Shown piece after piece: positions 46,873 to 59,715 of a stretch of 64,000 bases of DNA. Each line of letters begins with the position of its first letter. The first letter of the stretch is position 1. The notes beneath the pieces are model-generated. The model was not told the origin of the DNA and did not search any database. It saw only the letters and a list, made by a program, of their open reading frames with translations. Source of the stretch: Helianthus annuus (Eukaryota > Streptophyta > Magnoliopsida > Asterales > Asteraceae); assembly GCF_002127325.2 (NCBI RefSeq), contig NC_035434.2:77879343-77943342 (forward strand). Direction: 5' to 3'. Both the position numbers and the translations under genes were made by a program.

Positions 46873-47440
46873 CAATGAAGTGGTGAACGGTACGTTCTTT
46901 ATTAATAATCAGCCTGCATCTGTTCTTTTTTATTCGGGTGCCGACAAGAGTTTTGTGTCATTGACTTTTGAGCCAATGCTTCGCGTGTCTAGAACGAAAC
47001 TAGGTAAACCTTTGACAGTAGAGGTTGCCAATGGTGAACCCATTGTTCTAAATTCTGTTCTACGCAACTGCCAGTTGAACCTTAACGACCATATTTTTCC
47101 TATTGACCTCACGCCAATGCAACTTGGAAGCTTCGACGTTATAGTTGGTATGGATTGGTTATCTAAGCATCGCGCAGAGATAGTTTGTTCTGAGAAGATT
47201 GTTCGTGTGCCGCTGTCGACAGGCGAGATCCTACAGGTTCGTGGTGAGAAGCCTGCCGGTGGTCTCAAACTCATGTCTTGTTTTAAAGCACGGAAGTATC
47301 TACGGAAGAACTATGTGGCTTTCTTAGCACATGTTACATCAGATAAAGGCAAGGGTAAGTCTATTTCAGATATTCCTGTCGTTCGGGATTATTCTGAAGT
47401 TTTCCCTGAAGAGTTACCTGGTCTACCTCCAGCACACTAA
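46873..47440 (+). pseudogene. Element E protease and start of RT
   Basis: The gag-pol frame resumes after G. A retropepsin domain follows (FFINNQPASVLF, then PMQLGSFDVIVGMDWL), but the catalytic DSGA motif reads YSGAD, with Asp replaced by Tyr, which should abolish activity. The linker to RT (VVRDYSEVFPEELPGLPP) is intact. The frame stops at 47438-47440, where a Gln-type codon has become TAA. In A and B the corresponding region is either upstream or open. Confidence 0.87.
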
Positions 47441-49717
47441 GTCGAGTTCCGTATTGATCTCGTACCTGGTGCAAATCCCATTGCCAGAGCTCCATACCGT
47501 CTTGCACCGTCTGAGATGCAAGAATTATCTAAGCAGCTTCAGGAGCTCTCTGACAAAGGTTTTATCCGTCCTAGCTTTTCACCTTGGGGTGCTCCCGTTC
47601 TTTTTGTCAAAAAGAAGGATGGATCTTTTAGGATGTGTATCGATTATCGTTAGCTTAACAAGCTCACCATCAAGAATCGATATCCCCTACCTCGCATTGA
47701 TGATCTCTTTGATCAATTGCAAGGCGCTTCTTATTTTTCAAAGATTGATCTGCGATCTGGATACCATCAACTTCGTGTGCATGAAGAAGACATTCCCAAA
47801 ACAGCGTTCCGCACTCGTTATGGACATTATGAGTTCACAGTCATGCCATTCGGTTTGACTAATGCTCCTGCTGTTTTCATGGACTTGATGAATAGGGTCT
47901 GCAAGCCTTATTTGGATAAGTTCATCATCGTTTTCATTGATGATATTTTGATATATTCTAAGACGCGAGCTGATCATGAGCAACATCTTCGTCTTACTTT
48001 GGAACTCCTAAAGAAAGAGCAACTTTTCGCCAAATTCTCCAAGTGTGAATTCTGGCTTAAAGAAGTTCAATTCTTAGGACATATTGTCAACAAACAAGGT
48101 ATTCATGTAGATCCCTCCAAGATCAGTGTGATCAAAGATTGGGATACGCCTACTACACCTACTGAAGTTCGTTCTTTTCTTGGTCTGGCGGGTTATTACT
48201 GCCGCTTCATTGAGAACTTCTCAAAGATTGCAGTTCCTCTAACTGCTCTAACTCAGAAGAACAAGCCATTTGATTGGGGAGTCAAACAAGAGGAACCGTT
48301 TCTGACTTTGAAACAAAAACTTTGCGACGCGCCTGTCCTAACCTTGCCTGAGGGTAATGATGATTTCGTCGTTTATTGCGATGCATCTAAATTGGGCCTT
48401 GGCTGCGTCCTGATGCAAAGAAACAAAGTCATAGCATACGCGTCAAGGCAGTTGAAGGTACATGAGAAAAACTACACCACTCATGATCTTGAGTTGGGTG
48501 CAGTTGTCTTCGCTCTTAAGATATGGAGACACTATTTGTACGGTACAAAATGTGTGGTTTTCACAGACCACAAAAGTCTCCAGCATATCTTCAATCAGAA
48601 AGAGCTCAACATGAGACAGCGACGTTGGGTAGAGCTTCTAAACGACTATGACTGCGAAATTCGCTACCATCCTGGTAAGGCGAATGTCGTGGCCGATGCT
48701 TTGAGTCGCAAGGAACGTAATAAGCTTCATTGTGTTCGTGTCCAATCTGTTATCCAAGCTCAATCCGATATCCAAGCCCGTATTTCTCAGGCTCAACAAT
48801 CTTGTGTCTCGCAAGGTTTGATGGATAAGGAATTTCCTTATCACATAACACCTGCTCTTGAATTGAAGGACAATGGATCGTATTACTTCATGGACCGTTT
48901 GTGGGTCCCGAGCCAAGATAATCTTCGTACCTTGCTTATGGATGAAGCCCATAAGTCTCGTTATTCTATTCATCCTGGCTCAGATAAGATGTATAAGGAT
49001 CTTCGTATTCAGTATTGGTGGCCTGGTATGAAGAAAGACATTGCCTTATACGTATCCAAATGCCTTACTTGTCTTAAGGTTAAGGCTGAACATCAGCGTC
49101 CTTCTGGATTATTGGAGCAACCGAAGATCCCAGTTTGGAAATGGGAAAACATTACTATGGATCTCATTACTAAACTCCCTCGCACAAAGAAAGGTCACGA
49201 TGCCATCTGGGTAGTTGTTGATCGTCTTACTAAATCAGCGCATTTCTTGCCTATCCGTGAGGATTTTTCGGCTGACAAACTTGCTCAAATCTACGTGGAT
49301 GAAATTGTAGCTCGACATGGTGTTCCTTTGAACATCATTTCTGACAGGGATGCTCGTTTCACTTCTCATTTTTGGAGAACCATGCAATCTGCTATGGGGT
49401 CCCAACTTAATCTGAGCACAGCTTATCATCCGCAAATGGATGGTCAATCTGAAAGAACAATCCAGACACTGGAGGATATGCTTAGAGCTTGTGTGATCGA
49501 TTTTGGTGGTAGTTGGGATTCACATTTTCCATTGATTGAATTCTCCTACAACAACAGTTATCACTCTAGCATTAACATGGCTCCTTTCAAGGCTCTCTAT
49601 GGTCGAAAATGTCATTCACCAGTCTGCTGGAATGAGATTGGCGAGGCTCAACTTACTGGACCTGCCCTCATTTTAGAGACAACAGATAAGGTAAAGAAAG
49701 TTCGTGATAACCTATAG
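47441..49717 (+). pseudogene. Element E RT, RNase H and integrase core
   Basis: RT begins immediately after the first stop. A second stop (TAG near 47652, a Glu-to-stop change in the [12 protein letters not shown] motif) lies upstream of an open stretch 47717-49717. RT catalytic FIDD ([12 protein letters not shown]), RNase H ([24 protein letters not shown]), HHCC finger ([10 protein letters not shown]...CLTCLKVK) and DDE core ([23 protein letters not shown]) are all conserved. The stretch ends at a Leu-to-TAG change at 49715-49717. It would be catalytically sound but for its point nonsense changes. Confidence 0.9.
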
Positions 49718-50208
49718 ACAGCTAGAAGCCGTCAAAAGAGTTACGCGGACCTAAAACGCAAGCCCTTGGATTTTCAAGTCGGTGATCGAGTATTACTTAA
49801 GGTCTCACCTTGGAAAGGTGTGATCAGATTTGGAAAGAAAGGAAAACTTGCACCTAGATACGTTGGACCATTCAAGATCGTCGAAAGAATCGGTAAGGTA
49901 GCCTACAGACTTGAGTTACCTCCTGAACTTGGAAATGTTCATCCAACCTTTCACGTGTCCAATCTCAAGAGGTGTTTAGCTGATGAGAACCTCCACATAC
50001 CACTTGATGAAATTCGTGTTGATAAAACACTGAAATTTGTTGAGAAACCAGTGAAAATCATGGAACGTGAGGTCAAGTGGCTTAAACGCAAGTGCATTCC
50101 TTTGGTCAAGGTTCGTTGGGAATCTAAACGTGGACCCGAGTTTACTTGGGAAGTGAAGATCAAATGAAGGCGAAATATCCGCATCTGTTTCCACGAGTTT
50201 CCTCTTAA
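49718..50208 (+). pseudogene. Element E integrase C-terminus and chromodomain
   Basis: It continues in frame from the stop at 49717 with [19 protein letters not shown] and [18 protein letters not shown] module and a chromodomain-like end follow ([19 protein letters not shown]). A 1-nt loss near 50150 shifts the last 20 codons relative to A. Chromodomains tether integration to marked histones. Confidence 0.85.
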
Positions 50209-50230
50209 TAAATTTCGAGACGAAATTTCC

Positions 50231-50245
50231 ATAAGTAGGGGAGAC
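50231..50245 (+). other. Polypurine tract of element E
   Basis: ATAAGTAGGGGAGAC lies immediately before TGTAACATTTG. Confidence 0.85.
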
Positions 50246-53200
50246 TGTAACATTTGTGCTTGTAATCATTATGAACAGTTCAATTATCAATAAAACAATG
50301 TTATTTGATCCCAATGTTTGTTTGGTTGTGTGTTACATTTTTCATGTTTTGACTTTTATTCGATTTTAAACTCTACATCGCTTTCTGGAGAATTATACGC
50401 AAACTAGTGCGTAAACGTGCTCAGTTTAATGCGACATATACTCCGGAACATCAACATATACTCAACATACCTTAAATAACCTTTACATAACTTAGAAATA
50501 AGTTTTGAAGGGTTTGGTATGGCAAAAACAAGTTAATTCGCTTACAGGGACTAAATTTGACAAACTGCGAAAGTATGCCAATTCGAACTGTAACGAACAT
50601 TCCGGAACATGTCCTCAAGTTAAACATACCATAAATATCCTTTACATAGCTTAGAAATAGGCTTTGAGGGGTTTGGTATGCTAAAACAAACTTTTGGATC
50701 ATTCAGGGGCTAAAGGTGTCAAAAAGTGCACAAGTTTGCACTTTCGCGCATAACTTACGTTCTGAATACATCCGGACATCCAAAAATTTATGTAAGCATC
50801 CTAATATTATGCCTTAGTGTTTGGCATCAGAAAAATCCATTCGTCGCGTCATTTGGATCATTTTTCGCGCTTATGCGCATTCCGTCGTAATTAAGCGAAC
50901 ATCGCGATCGTACGACCAAACGAACCAACATCCGACATATTTCTGAGCATGTTTCATGTCCACAATGTTTAGGCATCATTTTAGGGCCTTAAAGTTGGCT
51001 TTACGGGCCTTAGAAGTGTCGGAAATGGCCTAAACATGCAACAGGGACCTAAACTGTAAATTCTGCAAGTTGTGCAGATCTGACATAGCCAGGCGGCCCG
51101 CCTGAGTTTTGTCTGATCCTGATGCGGGCCTCATGGCCCCTACAGTTGCAGAAACTTTGTTTTCTTGTAAAACTTGACCTTTCAAACACTCCAAAGGGCA
51201 ATGCCCTTTCACAATCTGTAGAGTTAAGGTCATTTTAAGCCACCACAACATCTTGACAAGTGTACGGCTTGGATCATGGCACGATATTCAAGAAACGATC
51301 CTAACGGCTTTACTTTTCCTATAAATACCCCCCCCTTTGGCTAAAACCCACAAAAATCTGATCTAAAGCTCTAAGTTGGAACCTTTGTTTCATACCTGAG
51401 CCATTTTGATCTAGATTAGCATTCGGGGACCCTTCGTAAGTGTTCTTTCGTTCTTTTATTCGCTTTTCGAGTCCGAAATTCAGCGTTTTGTTTGACTTTC
51501 TGTGTTGACCAGCCTATGGTCAACACGAAGTTCATTGGAACTTCATAACGTGAGCATGATCACGATGGTTATAGTCCGTAGTGACTATACCTACTGATTA
51601 CCACGTTATCTAGGCTCAGTGACGAGTCGTAGTTTCGGCCAAAATGCGCATTCTTGCGTATTTTGTAACCAAACTACTCGTGAGCATCAAAGCCGTTTGT
51701 TTTGATGCCAAACCTGTTTTCTAAACTTAGTTAAGCATGTCCTAACATGCTTAGCTCGTCACTTTTAGTTTAGTGCATATATAGGGTCGTAAGGTATGCG
51801 ATCTAAACAATCGCTTATACTTTCGAACCCGACCCATTTGGTCGATCTTTAGGATCCGACCAAACACATTAGGTGACCATAGCTGTAACCTTCCGAGGTT
51901 ATACCTTGTGGTCACGATGTTAGGCGTTCCAAACGCGTTCTACGCGAACGACGCGTTAAGGTAACATAAGCTACCTAAACGGGTCGTAATGGGTCGCAAG
52001 CACTTAGGTTAGGTTTCATTTTAGTATGTAGGCTTTGTTAAACCATATTACACGAGTCTCCATATTCGTTTGGTTTACAAACCCGCATACTATCCGATCC
52101 TTCCGATTTTGGTACGGTATATTAATATAGCTACCTATTAGGTGCCGTTTGATATTCTGTGATCTCTAGCATTATTTGGTTGTTATACAAGAACTACAAA
52201 GCAATCTCAGGTGAGTACATTGAACCCCTCCTTTACCGTTTTCCAAACTGTTTTGGGGTGAAATACATGTGCCTACTTGTTACTTTCATGCTTTCCATGT
52301 TTTCACATCATATACCGGTTATGTTCGTTAGTACATTATAGTACATGATTTCATTACATTTTATGCTATGTATGCCCATTGTGTGCGTACTTAGTACATT
52401 GCTTTACATTACATTTCATGCTATGTATGCCCATTGTGAGCGTACTTAGTACATTATTTCACATTACATTTCATGCTATGTATGCCCATTGTGTGCGTAC
52501 TTAGTACATTGCTTTACATTACATTTCATGCTATGTATGCCAATTGTGTGCGTACTTAGTACATTGTTTCACATTACATTTCATGCTATTTATGCCCATT
52601 GTGTGCATACTTAGTACAATTGTTTACATCACATGCCTTCATTTTGGTATGACATTTGGTTTGTTTAACATGGAACAATACATTCATTAACATTGATAAC
52701 GCCATTCGTTAGTAGGTAGTGGTACCATAGGAATTGACAACTCCCGTTCCTGAAATCCTGGGTTTGTTTGGATTGGAAGGAATGACCGAATTCGATATAC
52801 ATAACTTAGGTAAACCTTTAATTTGTTTAAGGGTTTATCGCCACAGTCTCAAGGCTTGGATGTATGCATTTTCACAATACCGCATAAATGTTTGTATCAG
52901 TATAGCATGCATTGTTCCACAAAACATAACGTTGATTTAAACCATGTTTTACTTCAATACCTTGTTTTGTGCATTATACACATGGTTTAGTTGATACATC
53001 TCACTTACCATACAAGATATATTTTGGGTACACATTACATGATCTACATTAAACATAAACATTTTGACATTGATATACATACTTGGTGGTTTACATTGAA
53101 CATAGACATTTCGATATGGTTTACACAATAACACTTGACAATTGGTTTATACATGAACAATCTACATGGTAGTTGGTTTGGGTAAATGGTTTGAATAACG

Positions 53201-53627
53201 TGGCGTATGTAATATGGTACAAACATGGTGGATACGCCGCTGGTACTTCCTATATATAAATGCTTGTATAATATTACATATCTTAGCGTTATCTAAATCA
53301 TTTCAGTTTAGACATATACGTTTTACACAAATAACATATTCTTCACAAGACATTATTTTTACAAACAACTTACCTCATACAAACTCATTTTACTAGGTTA
53401 TTCATTTAACCTTACACTTCATTTATACATATCATCTGATCTTATCGTTTTTCAAACGATTTAAAAAACAAAACAATTTACAAGGTTCATGACTGACTGT
53501 TATTAAACGTTTTCTTTAAACTCAAGTCATGAATCCCATTTTCACAAAACCTATGTATCTCACAGGCATTTTTATGCTGACGTACCTACTTTCACATGTG
53601 TTTTCAGGAGCTGTTCCATAGGATGAT
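50246..53627 (+). repeat. 3' LTR of element E, left part
   Basis: Matches 32445-35826 of the 5' LTR. It is interrupted at 53627 by element F after GGATGAT. The remainder is at 63726-63950. Confidence 0.95.
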
Positions 53628-56600
53628 TGTGACACCTGTGTCACTTCAACCGTCAAACAAATGCCAAACCAATGAAATATTGTATTTCATACTTTGGACT
53701 TGTATAAATATGTGTATCGTTTGCACATATCAACTCTTGCTCGATTTCAAGCTCTAAATCGCTTTCTGGAAGGTTATACACGCACTGATGCATAATTATA
53801 ATCAGTTTAATGCAACGAACACTCCGTAATAGTGAAATAGGCTTAGCATACCTTAAATAACCTTTACATAACTTAGAAATAAGTTTTGAAGGCTTTGGTA
53901 TGGCAAAATCAAGTTAAATCGCTTACAGGGACTATAGTTGACAAACTGCGAAAGTATGCCAATTTGAACTGTAACAGACATTCCGGAACATGACCATAAG
54001 TTAAACATACCATAAATATCCTTTACATAGAAATAGGCTTTGAGGTGTTCGGTTTGCTAAAATAAACTTTTGGGTCATTCAGGGACTAAAAGTGTCAAAA
54101 AGTGCATAAGTTTGCACTTTAGCGCATAACTTACATTCTGAATACATCCGGACATCCAAAAATTTATGTAAGCATCCTTATATTATTCCTTAGTGTTTGG
54201 CATGAGAAAAACCCGTTCGTCGCGTCATTTGGATCGTCTTTCGCGCTTATGCGCATTCCGTCGTAATTAACCGAACATCGCCATCGTACGGCCAAACGAA
54301 CCAACATCCGACATATTTTTGAGCATGTTTCATGTCCACAATGTTTAGGCATCATTTTAGGGCCTTAAAGTTGGCTTTACGGGCCTTAGAAGTGTTGGAA
54401 ATGGCTTAAATACGCAACAGGGACCAAAACTGCCATTTCGGAAAGTATGTGCTGATCAGACAGGCCCAGGCGGCCCGCCTGAGTTTGTGCATATTCTGAT
54501 GCGGGCCGCATGGCCCCTTCAGTAACAGAAAAGTTGTTTTTTGGATAAGATTGGCCTTTCGAACATCCCAAAGGGCAATGCCCTTTCACCATCTGAAGAG
54601 TTAGGGTCAATTTCAGCCACCACAACTTTGCGACAAATGTACGCATAAGATCGTGGCACGATATTCAAGAAACGATCCTAACGGCTCTACCTTTCCTATA
54701 AATACCCCCCCCCCCCTTTGATGATGTAAAACCCACAAAAATCTGATCAAAATGCTCTAAGTTGATGCCATTGCTTCATACCTGAGCTCTTTGATCTAGA
54801 TTAGCATTCGGGGACCCTCCGTAAGTATTCTTTCGTTCTTTTATTCGCTTTTCGAGTCCGAAAGTCAACGTTTTGTTGACTTTCTGCATTGACCAGCCTA
54901 TGGTCAACACGAAGTTCATTAGAACTTCATAACGTGAGCGTGATCACGATGGTTATAGTCCGTAGTGACTATACCTACTGATTACCAAGTTATCTAGGCT
55001 CAGTGACGAGTCGTAGTTTCAGCCAAAATACGCATTCTTGTGTATTTTGTAACTAAACTACTCGTGGGCATCAAAGCCGTTTGTTTTGATGCCAAACCTG
55101 TTTTCTAAACTTAGTTAAGCATGTCCTAACATGCTTAGCTCGTCACTTTTAGTTTAGTGCGTATATAGGGTCGTAAGGTAAGCGATCTAAACCATCGCTT
55201 ATACTTTCGAACCCGACCCATTTGGTCGATCATTAGGATCCGACCAAACACATTAGGTGACCATAGCTATAACCTTCCAAGGTTATACCTTGTGGTCACA
55301 AGGAATTCAAAGCAATCTCAGGTGAGTACATTGAACCCCTCTTTTACTGTTTTCCAAACTATTTTAGGGTGAAACACATGTGCCTACTTGTTACGTTCAT
55401 GCTTTCCATGTTTTCACATCATATACCGGCTATGTTCGTTAGTACATTATAGTACATGATTTCATTACATTTCACGCTATGTATGCCCATTGTGTGCGTA
55501 CTTAGTACATTGCTTTACATTACATTTCATGCTATGTATGCCCGTTGCGTGCGTACTTAGTACATTGCTTTACATTACATTTCATGCTATGTATGCCCAT
55601 TGTGTGCGTACTTAGTACATTGTTTCACATTGCATTTCATGTTATTTATGCCCATTGTGTGCATACTTAGTACAATTATTTACATCACATGCTTACATTT
55701 TGGTATCACATTTGGTTTGTTTAACATGGAACAATACATTCATTAACATTAGCTACGCCGTTCGTTAGTAGGTAGTGGTACCATAGGAATTGACAACTCC
55801 CGTTCCTGAAATCCTGGGTTTTGTTTGGATTGGAAGGAATGACCGAATTCGATATACATAACTTAGATAAACCTTTAATTTGTTTAAGGGTTTATCGCCA
55901 CAGTCTCAAGGCTTGGATGTATGCATACTTCACAATACCGCACAAATGTTTATATCAGTAGAGCATGCATTGTTCCACGAAACATAACGTTGATTTAAAC
56001 CATGTTTTACTTCAACACCTTGTTTTGTGCATTTTACATATGGTTGAGTTGATACATCTCGCTTACCATACAAGATATATTTTGGGTACACATTACATTA
56101 TCTACATTGAACATAAACATTTTGACATTGATACACATACTTGGTGGTTTACATTGAACATAGACATTTCGACATGGTTTACACAATAACACTTGACATT
56201 TGGTTTATACATGAACAATTTACATGGTGGACGGTTTGGGTAAATGGTTGGTGTAACGTGGCGTTTGTAATATGATACAAACATGGTGGATACGCCGCTG
56301 GTACTTCCTATATATAAATGCTTGTATAGTATTACATATCGTAGCGTTATCCAAGTCATTTCAGTTTAGATACATTACATTTTACACAAATAACATATTC
56401 TTCACAAGACATTGTTTTACAAACGACTTATCTTATACAAACTCATTTTACTTGGTTATTCATTTAACCATACAGTGTTCTCTTATTTATACATATCATC
56501 TGATCTTATCGTTTTTCAAATGATTTACCAGACAAAGCAAATTACAAAGTTCATGACTAAACATTTTCTCAAACATAAGTCATGAATTCCGTTTTCACAA

Positions 56601-56907
56601 AACCAATGTATCTCACAGGCATTTTTATGCTGAGGTACCTATTTTCACATGTGTTTTCAGGAGATGATGCATAGGACTTATCAAGATATACTTAGGCGGA
56701 CCTGTGCCTTAGTGACTTAAAACGAGACAAGAACTAGTTAATTTATGTTATGTACTATTTGGTTCCTGTTTTAAACAATGTAAACTTTCATGTTTGATCA
56801 ATAAAACGGAACTTCAATTGCCATGGATTTGAAACAATTAATTCTGTTACAACACTCCCCGACATTTCCGCCACGTTTGGTATGTTCTACGTGGTCGGGG
56901 TGTGACA
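53628..56907 (+). repeat. 5' LTR of element F (3280 bp)
   Basis: It runs TGTGACACC...GGGGTGTGACA. It is shorter than the 3' LTR mainly because about 270 bp were lost at 55302, between CAC trinucleotides that mark both ends of the missing segment in the 3' copy (61842 and 62115). A TATA box lies at 54697-54704. Confidence 0.93.
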
Positions 56908-56914
56908 GAAAAGT

Positions 56915-56927
56915 TGGTATCAGAGCC
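56915..56927 (+). other. Primer binding site of element F
   Basis: TGGTATCAGAGCC, an exact initiator tRNA-Met complement, 7 bp after the LTR as in E. Confidence 0.9.
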
Positions 56928-57518
56928 AATGGTTATAGGGAATTAGGTTATTAGTAATGCTTTGACCTAGTCTATAACCTTCCTAGGATCCTAACGCGAG
57001 TTTACTTGCGTTTAGTCATAAAACAATACCGTCACCTATCCTTAGGCGACGACCACAACAAGAACATAAATTTCAAAACCGCTTTGAAAACTTATCATCT
57101 GTTCTAGGATGATTGATTACTAGGTTTTGAACCCTCTGTTATAAGGTTTTGAACCCCTTTGAATTTTCAAAACTCTCGTCAAAGTTTTGGGTCCTAAATA
57201 GTGTGAACACGTGCAAACTGGAAGAGTAAATGCCTGTACCCTGGGATTTCTGTCTAAGGTTAGAGTTGTCGTACAAATCCACATAAACGGACCAGTCACT
57301 CTTACCTGGGAACTCTTGGGGTGAGTGTCCACTTATAGGCGAGCATGTCTTCGCGATACACTATAAGGATCTATTTGCTTTGATTCAGCCTTGGTGTTGT
57401 TTGTTTGCTTCGTGGATTCAAACAAATGACCATCAACCATGATTATGGCCGGTAATTGTAACATCCTATTCTTACCCAATGCCATTTCATTTGTTTTCCT
57501 TCTTGTTTCTCTTTTAGA

Positions 57519-58616
57519 ATGCCTCCTCGACGCGAAAACCAGATAGCGACTGCAGAATTGGCAGAGATCATTGCGCAGCAAATGGCTGCTCAATTCCCAA
57601 ACCTCTTTGCTCAATGGAACCAAGCCAACAACAACCATAATGCCCCCTGCAGTTTCAAGACGTTCAACTCGGCTAAGCCATCAAAGTTTTCTGGGTCTCA
57701 AGGAGCGACTGCACTTCTGCAGTGGTTCGAGAGTTTAGAGAACACCTTCAGATATGTCCAATGTCCAAATGAGCGAAAGGTAGAATTCGCATCTAGCGTC
57801 TTTGAGAAACGAGCTTTGACATGGTGGAATGGTGTGATGAGAGATAGGGGTGCCGATGTGGCACTGGCTCAAACATGGGAAGAGCTTCGAGCTCTGATGA
57901 TGAAGGAGTTCTGTCCTCGTCATGAATTTAGGGCTTTGGAAAGAGAATTCGACGATCTTAAGCAAGACAGCGGTGAACATCGAGCCTACACTGATCGATA
58001 TGAGGAGCTGAGCCTGTTGTGTCCTACCATGGTTACGCCTTTGGATAAGGCGATCGAGAAATACATTGATGGTCTCCCTGACTCAGTTCAGGACATTGTT
58101 ACTGGTAGTAACCCCACTACGGTTAGGCAGGCCATTGAGCTATCTGCAACCTTGACTGAATCGCAGATCAGAAAGCATAAACTTTTTCGAAAGGGTGACA
58201 AGAAGCCAATCGAGGAATCAAAGACCATGGATGAACAGACTGGATCCCCTGAGAAGTCTAAGAAGCGTAAGGCTTCACAGAATTGTGCGATTGCTGCTCA
58301 ACCCAACCAAAACACCCGCAACCAACTAACTCAACCTCCTGCAAAGAAACCTTATGCCGGTACCGCACCGATATGCGGCAAATGTAATGCACACCACTTA
58401 GCTCACCTACAGTGTCGTTTATGTGCATCATGTGGGCGACTCGGTCACCTGGAAAATGCTTGTCGATTTACCCCAAACCAAGGTGGTCCAAACCAACCTC
58501 AAGTAAATCCTGCTCAAGCTCGTCTTCCACTAGGTCCTTGCTTCAACTGTGACGAAATGAGCTATTTCCAGAGAAATTGCCCAAAGATTGCTAATGCGAA
58601 TCCAGCGCAAGGATGA
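57519..58616 (+). CDS. Gag protein of element F (365 codons)
   Basis: An open, uninterrupted frame from ATG (MPPRRENQIATAELAEI) to a stop at 58614-58616. It has a capsid-like retrotransposon gag domain (KFSGSQGATALLQWFESLE, FASSVFEKRALTWWNGVMRD, LRALMMKEFCPRHEFRALE, IEKYIDGLPDSVQDIV), a basic hinge with KKRKAS, and a first knuckle CASCGRLGHLENAC (CX2CX4HX4C). The second knuckle is degenerate (CFNCDEMSYFQRNC, His replaced by Phe). It aligns with the gag of E, including at the site where E is frameshifted. It is likely able to form particles and package RNA. The frame ends where E continues into protease. Confidence 0.92.
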   Translation: MPPRRENQIATAELAEIIAQQMAAQFPNLFAQWNQANNNHNAPCSFKTFNSAKPSKFSGSQGATALLQWFESLENTFRYVQCPNERKVEFASSVFEKRALTWWNGVMRDRGADVALAQTWEELRALMMKEFCPRHEFRALEREFDDLKQDSGEHRAYTDRYEELSLLCPTMVTPLDKAIEKYIDGLPDSVQDIVTGSNPTTVRQAIELSATLTESQIRKHKLFRKGDKKPIEESKTMDEQTGSPEKSKKRKASQNCAIAAQPNQNTRNQLTQPPAKKPYAGTAPICGKCNAHHLAHLQCRLCASCGRLGHLENACRFTPNQGGPNQPQVNPAQARLPLGPCFNCDEMSYFQRNCPKIANANPAQG

Positions 58617-59380
58617 GCATCGGACCAACTAGAAGACAATGTTGTTTAGAGATAATCAAGCCTTATGTATTATTTTCTTTTGTAGTCAAGGTCCATGAAA
58701 CAGTTGTTGTTGTTTATAAATAAATCTTTTTATTTTACATTGCAATGTACAAATGTGATGTCATGTATAAACAACGTATCCTCTACAATACCAACAATCA
58801 AGGAACCGTATTCCTTGAAGAACAGACTACCCCGTAATTTCTTCCATTTTATTATCTCTTGTGTTTTCCACGAATACCCAAAGTACCACTATAAATTCTT
58901 AATAGGGTACCTAAGGGTATTTCCGTATATTCAAAAATTATTGTACCTTAATTCGAAAATTGCGTTTTCTTGAAAACGAAATCGAATTTATAGGAGATCT
59001 TTCTATCTTCATAGTTAGATTCTTGCTAATGTTTAAAGTACCGAATGAAATCCATGAAATGGATTCCTAGTGTGCTTTAAATGCATGTACGTAATCAACA
59101 AAACAAATTAACAAATTAAAGATCTAGATAAACAATTTTGTGGTTATGTGACTATGTGTTTATGCATCTTGTCTTTCCATTTATGCATTTTGTGTTTTTG
59201 TATACTCTGGATATTCGCTATCCAAATCCTCGTAGAATCTTTCATACCTTCGTATGAGGGATTCATAGTAGGATATTCAAAAAGGTACTATCTTAAATCC
59301 TTAATGGACTTCTACGTTGTAGTTAAGTCCCTTGGATTATAAAGTACTATTCCAAGGTTTAAGGACAATATGTGTTGATA
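58617..59380 (+). other. Non-coding internal region of F, first part
   Basis: AT-rich; no protease or RT domain in any frame. Open stretches near 58695-58973 and 59148-59342 have no recognisable motif and are probably chance. Confidence 0.6.
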
Positions 59381-59381
59381 T

Positions 59382-59715
59382 AGTTGAAGAGATTGGTTCG
59401 ACAATCTAGTTAAAGACATCCTACATCGATGTAGTTAAATATTCCCCGTGGGTAGTTTAGTTAAATATTCCCCGTGGGTAGTTTAGTTAAATAGATCATT
59501 CGTTGATCTAAGTTAAAGAGATTGGTTCGACAATCTAGTTGAATATATCATGCGTTGATATAGTTAAAAAGGCCCTCGGGTGGTCTAGTTAAAGAGATCC
59601 TACGTCGATCTAAGTTAAATAGATTGGTTCGACAATCTAGTTAAAGACATCCTACGTTGATGTAGTTGAATATTTCTCTTGGGTAGTTTAGCTGAAGAGA
59701 TTATTCGTTTGATTT
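59382..59715 (+). repeat. Tandem array of 25-26 bp hairpin units, 13 units
   Basis: Each unit starts AGTTRAA (last unit AGCTGAA), followed by a variable 17-19 nt. Most variable parts are inverted repeats. AGATTG...CAATCT occurs in units 1, 6 and 10; ACATC...GATGT in 2 and 11; TAGATCA...TGATCTA in 5; ATATCA...TGATAT in 7; AGGCC...GGTCT (one G-U) in 8; AGATC...GATCT in 9. Loops often contain TTCG or ACGT-like cores. Units 3, 4, 12 and 13 pair poorly. Lengths that are not multiples of three argue against a coding repeat. Confidence 0.85.

Noticed and set aside
59382..59715. CRISPR-like pattern of constant repeats and variable spacers
   Set aside because: The constant part is only about 7 nt, the variable parts are inverted repeats and some recur, there are no cas genes, and the setting is a plant retrotransposon.
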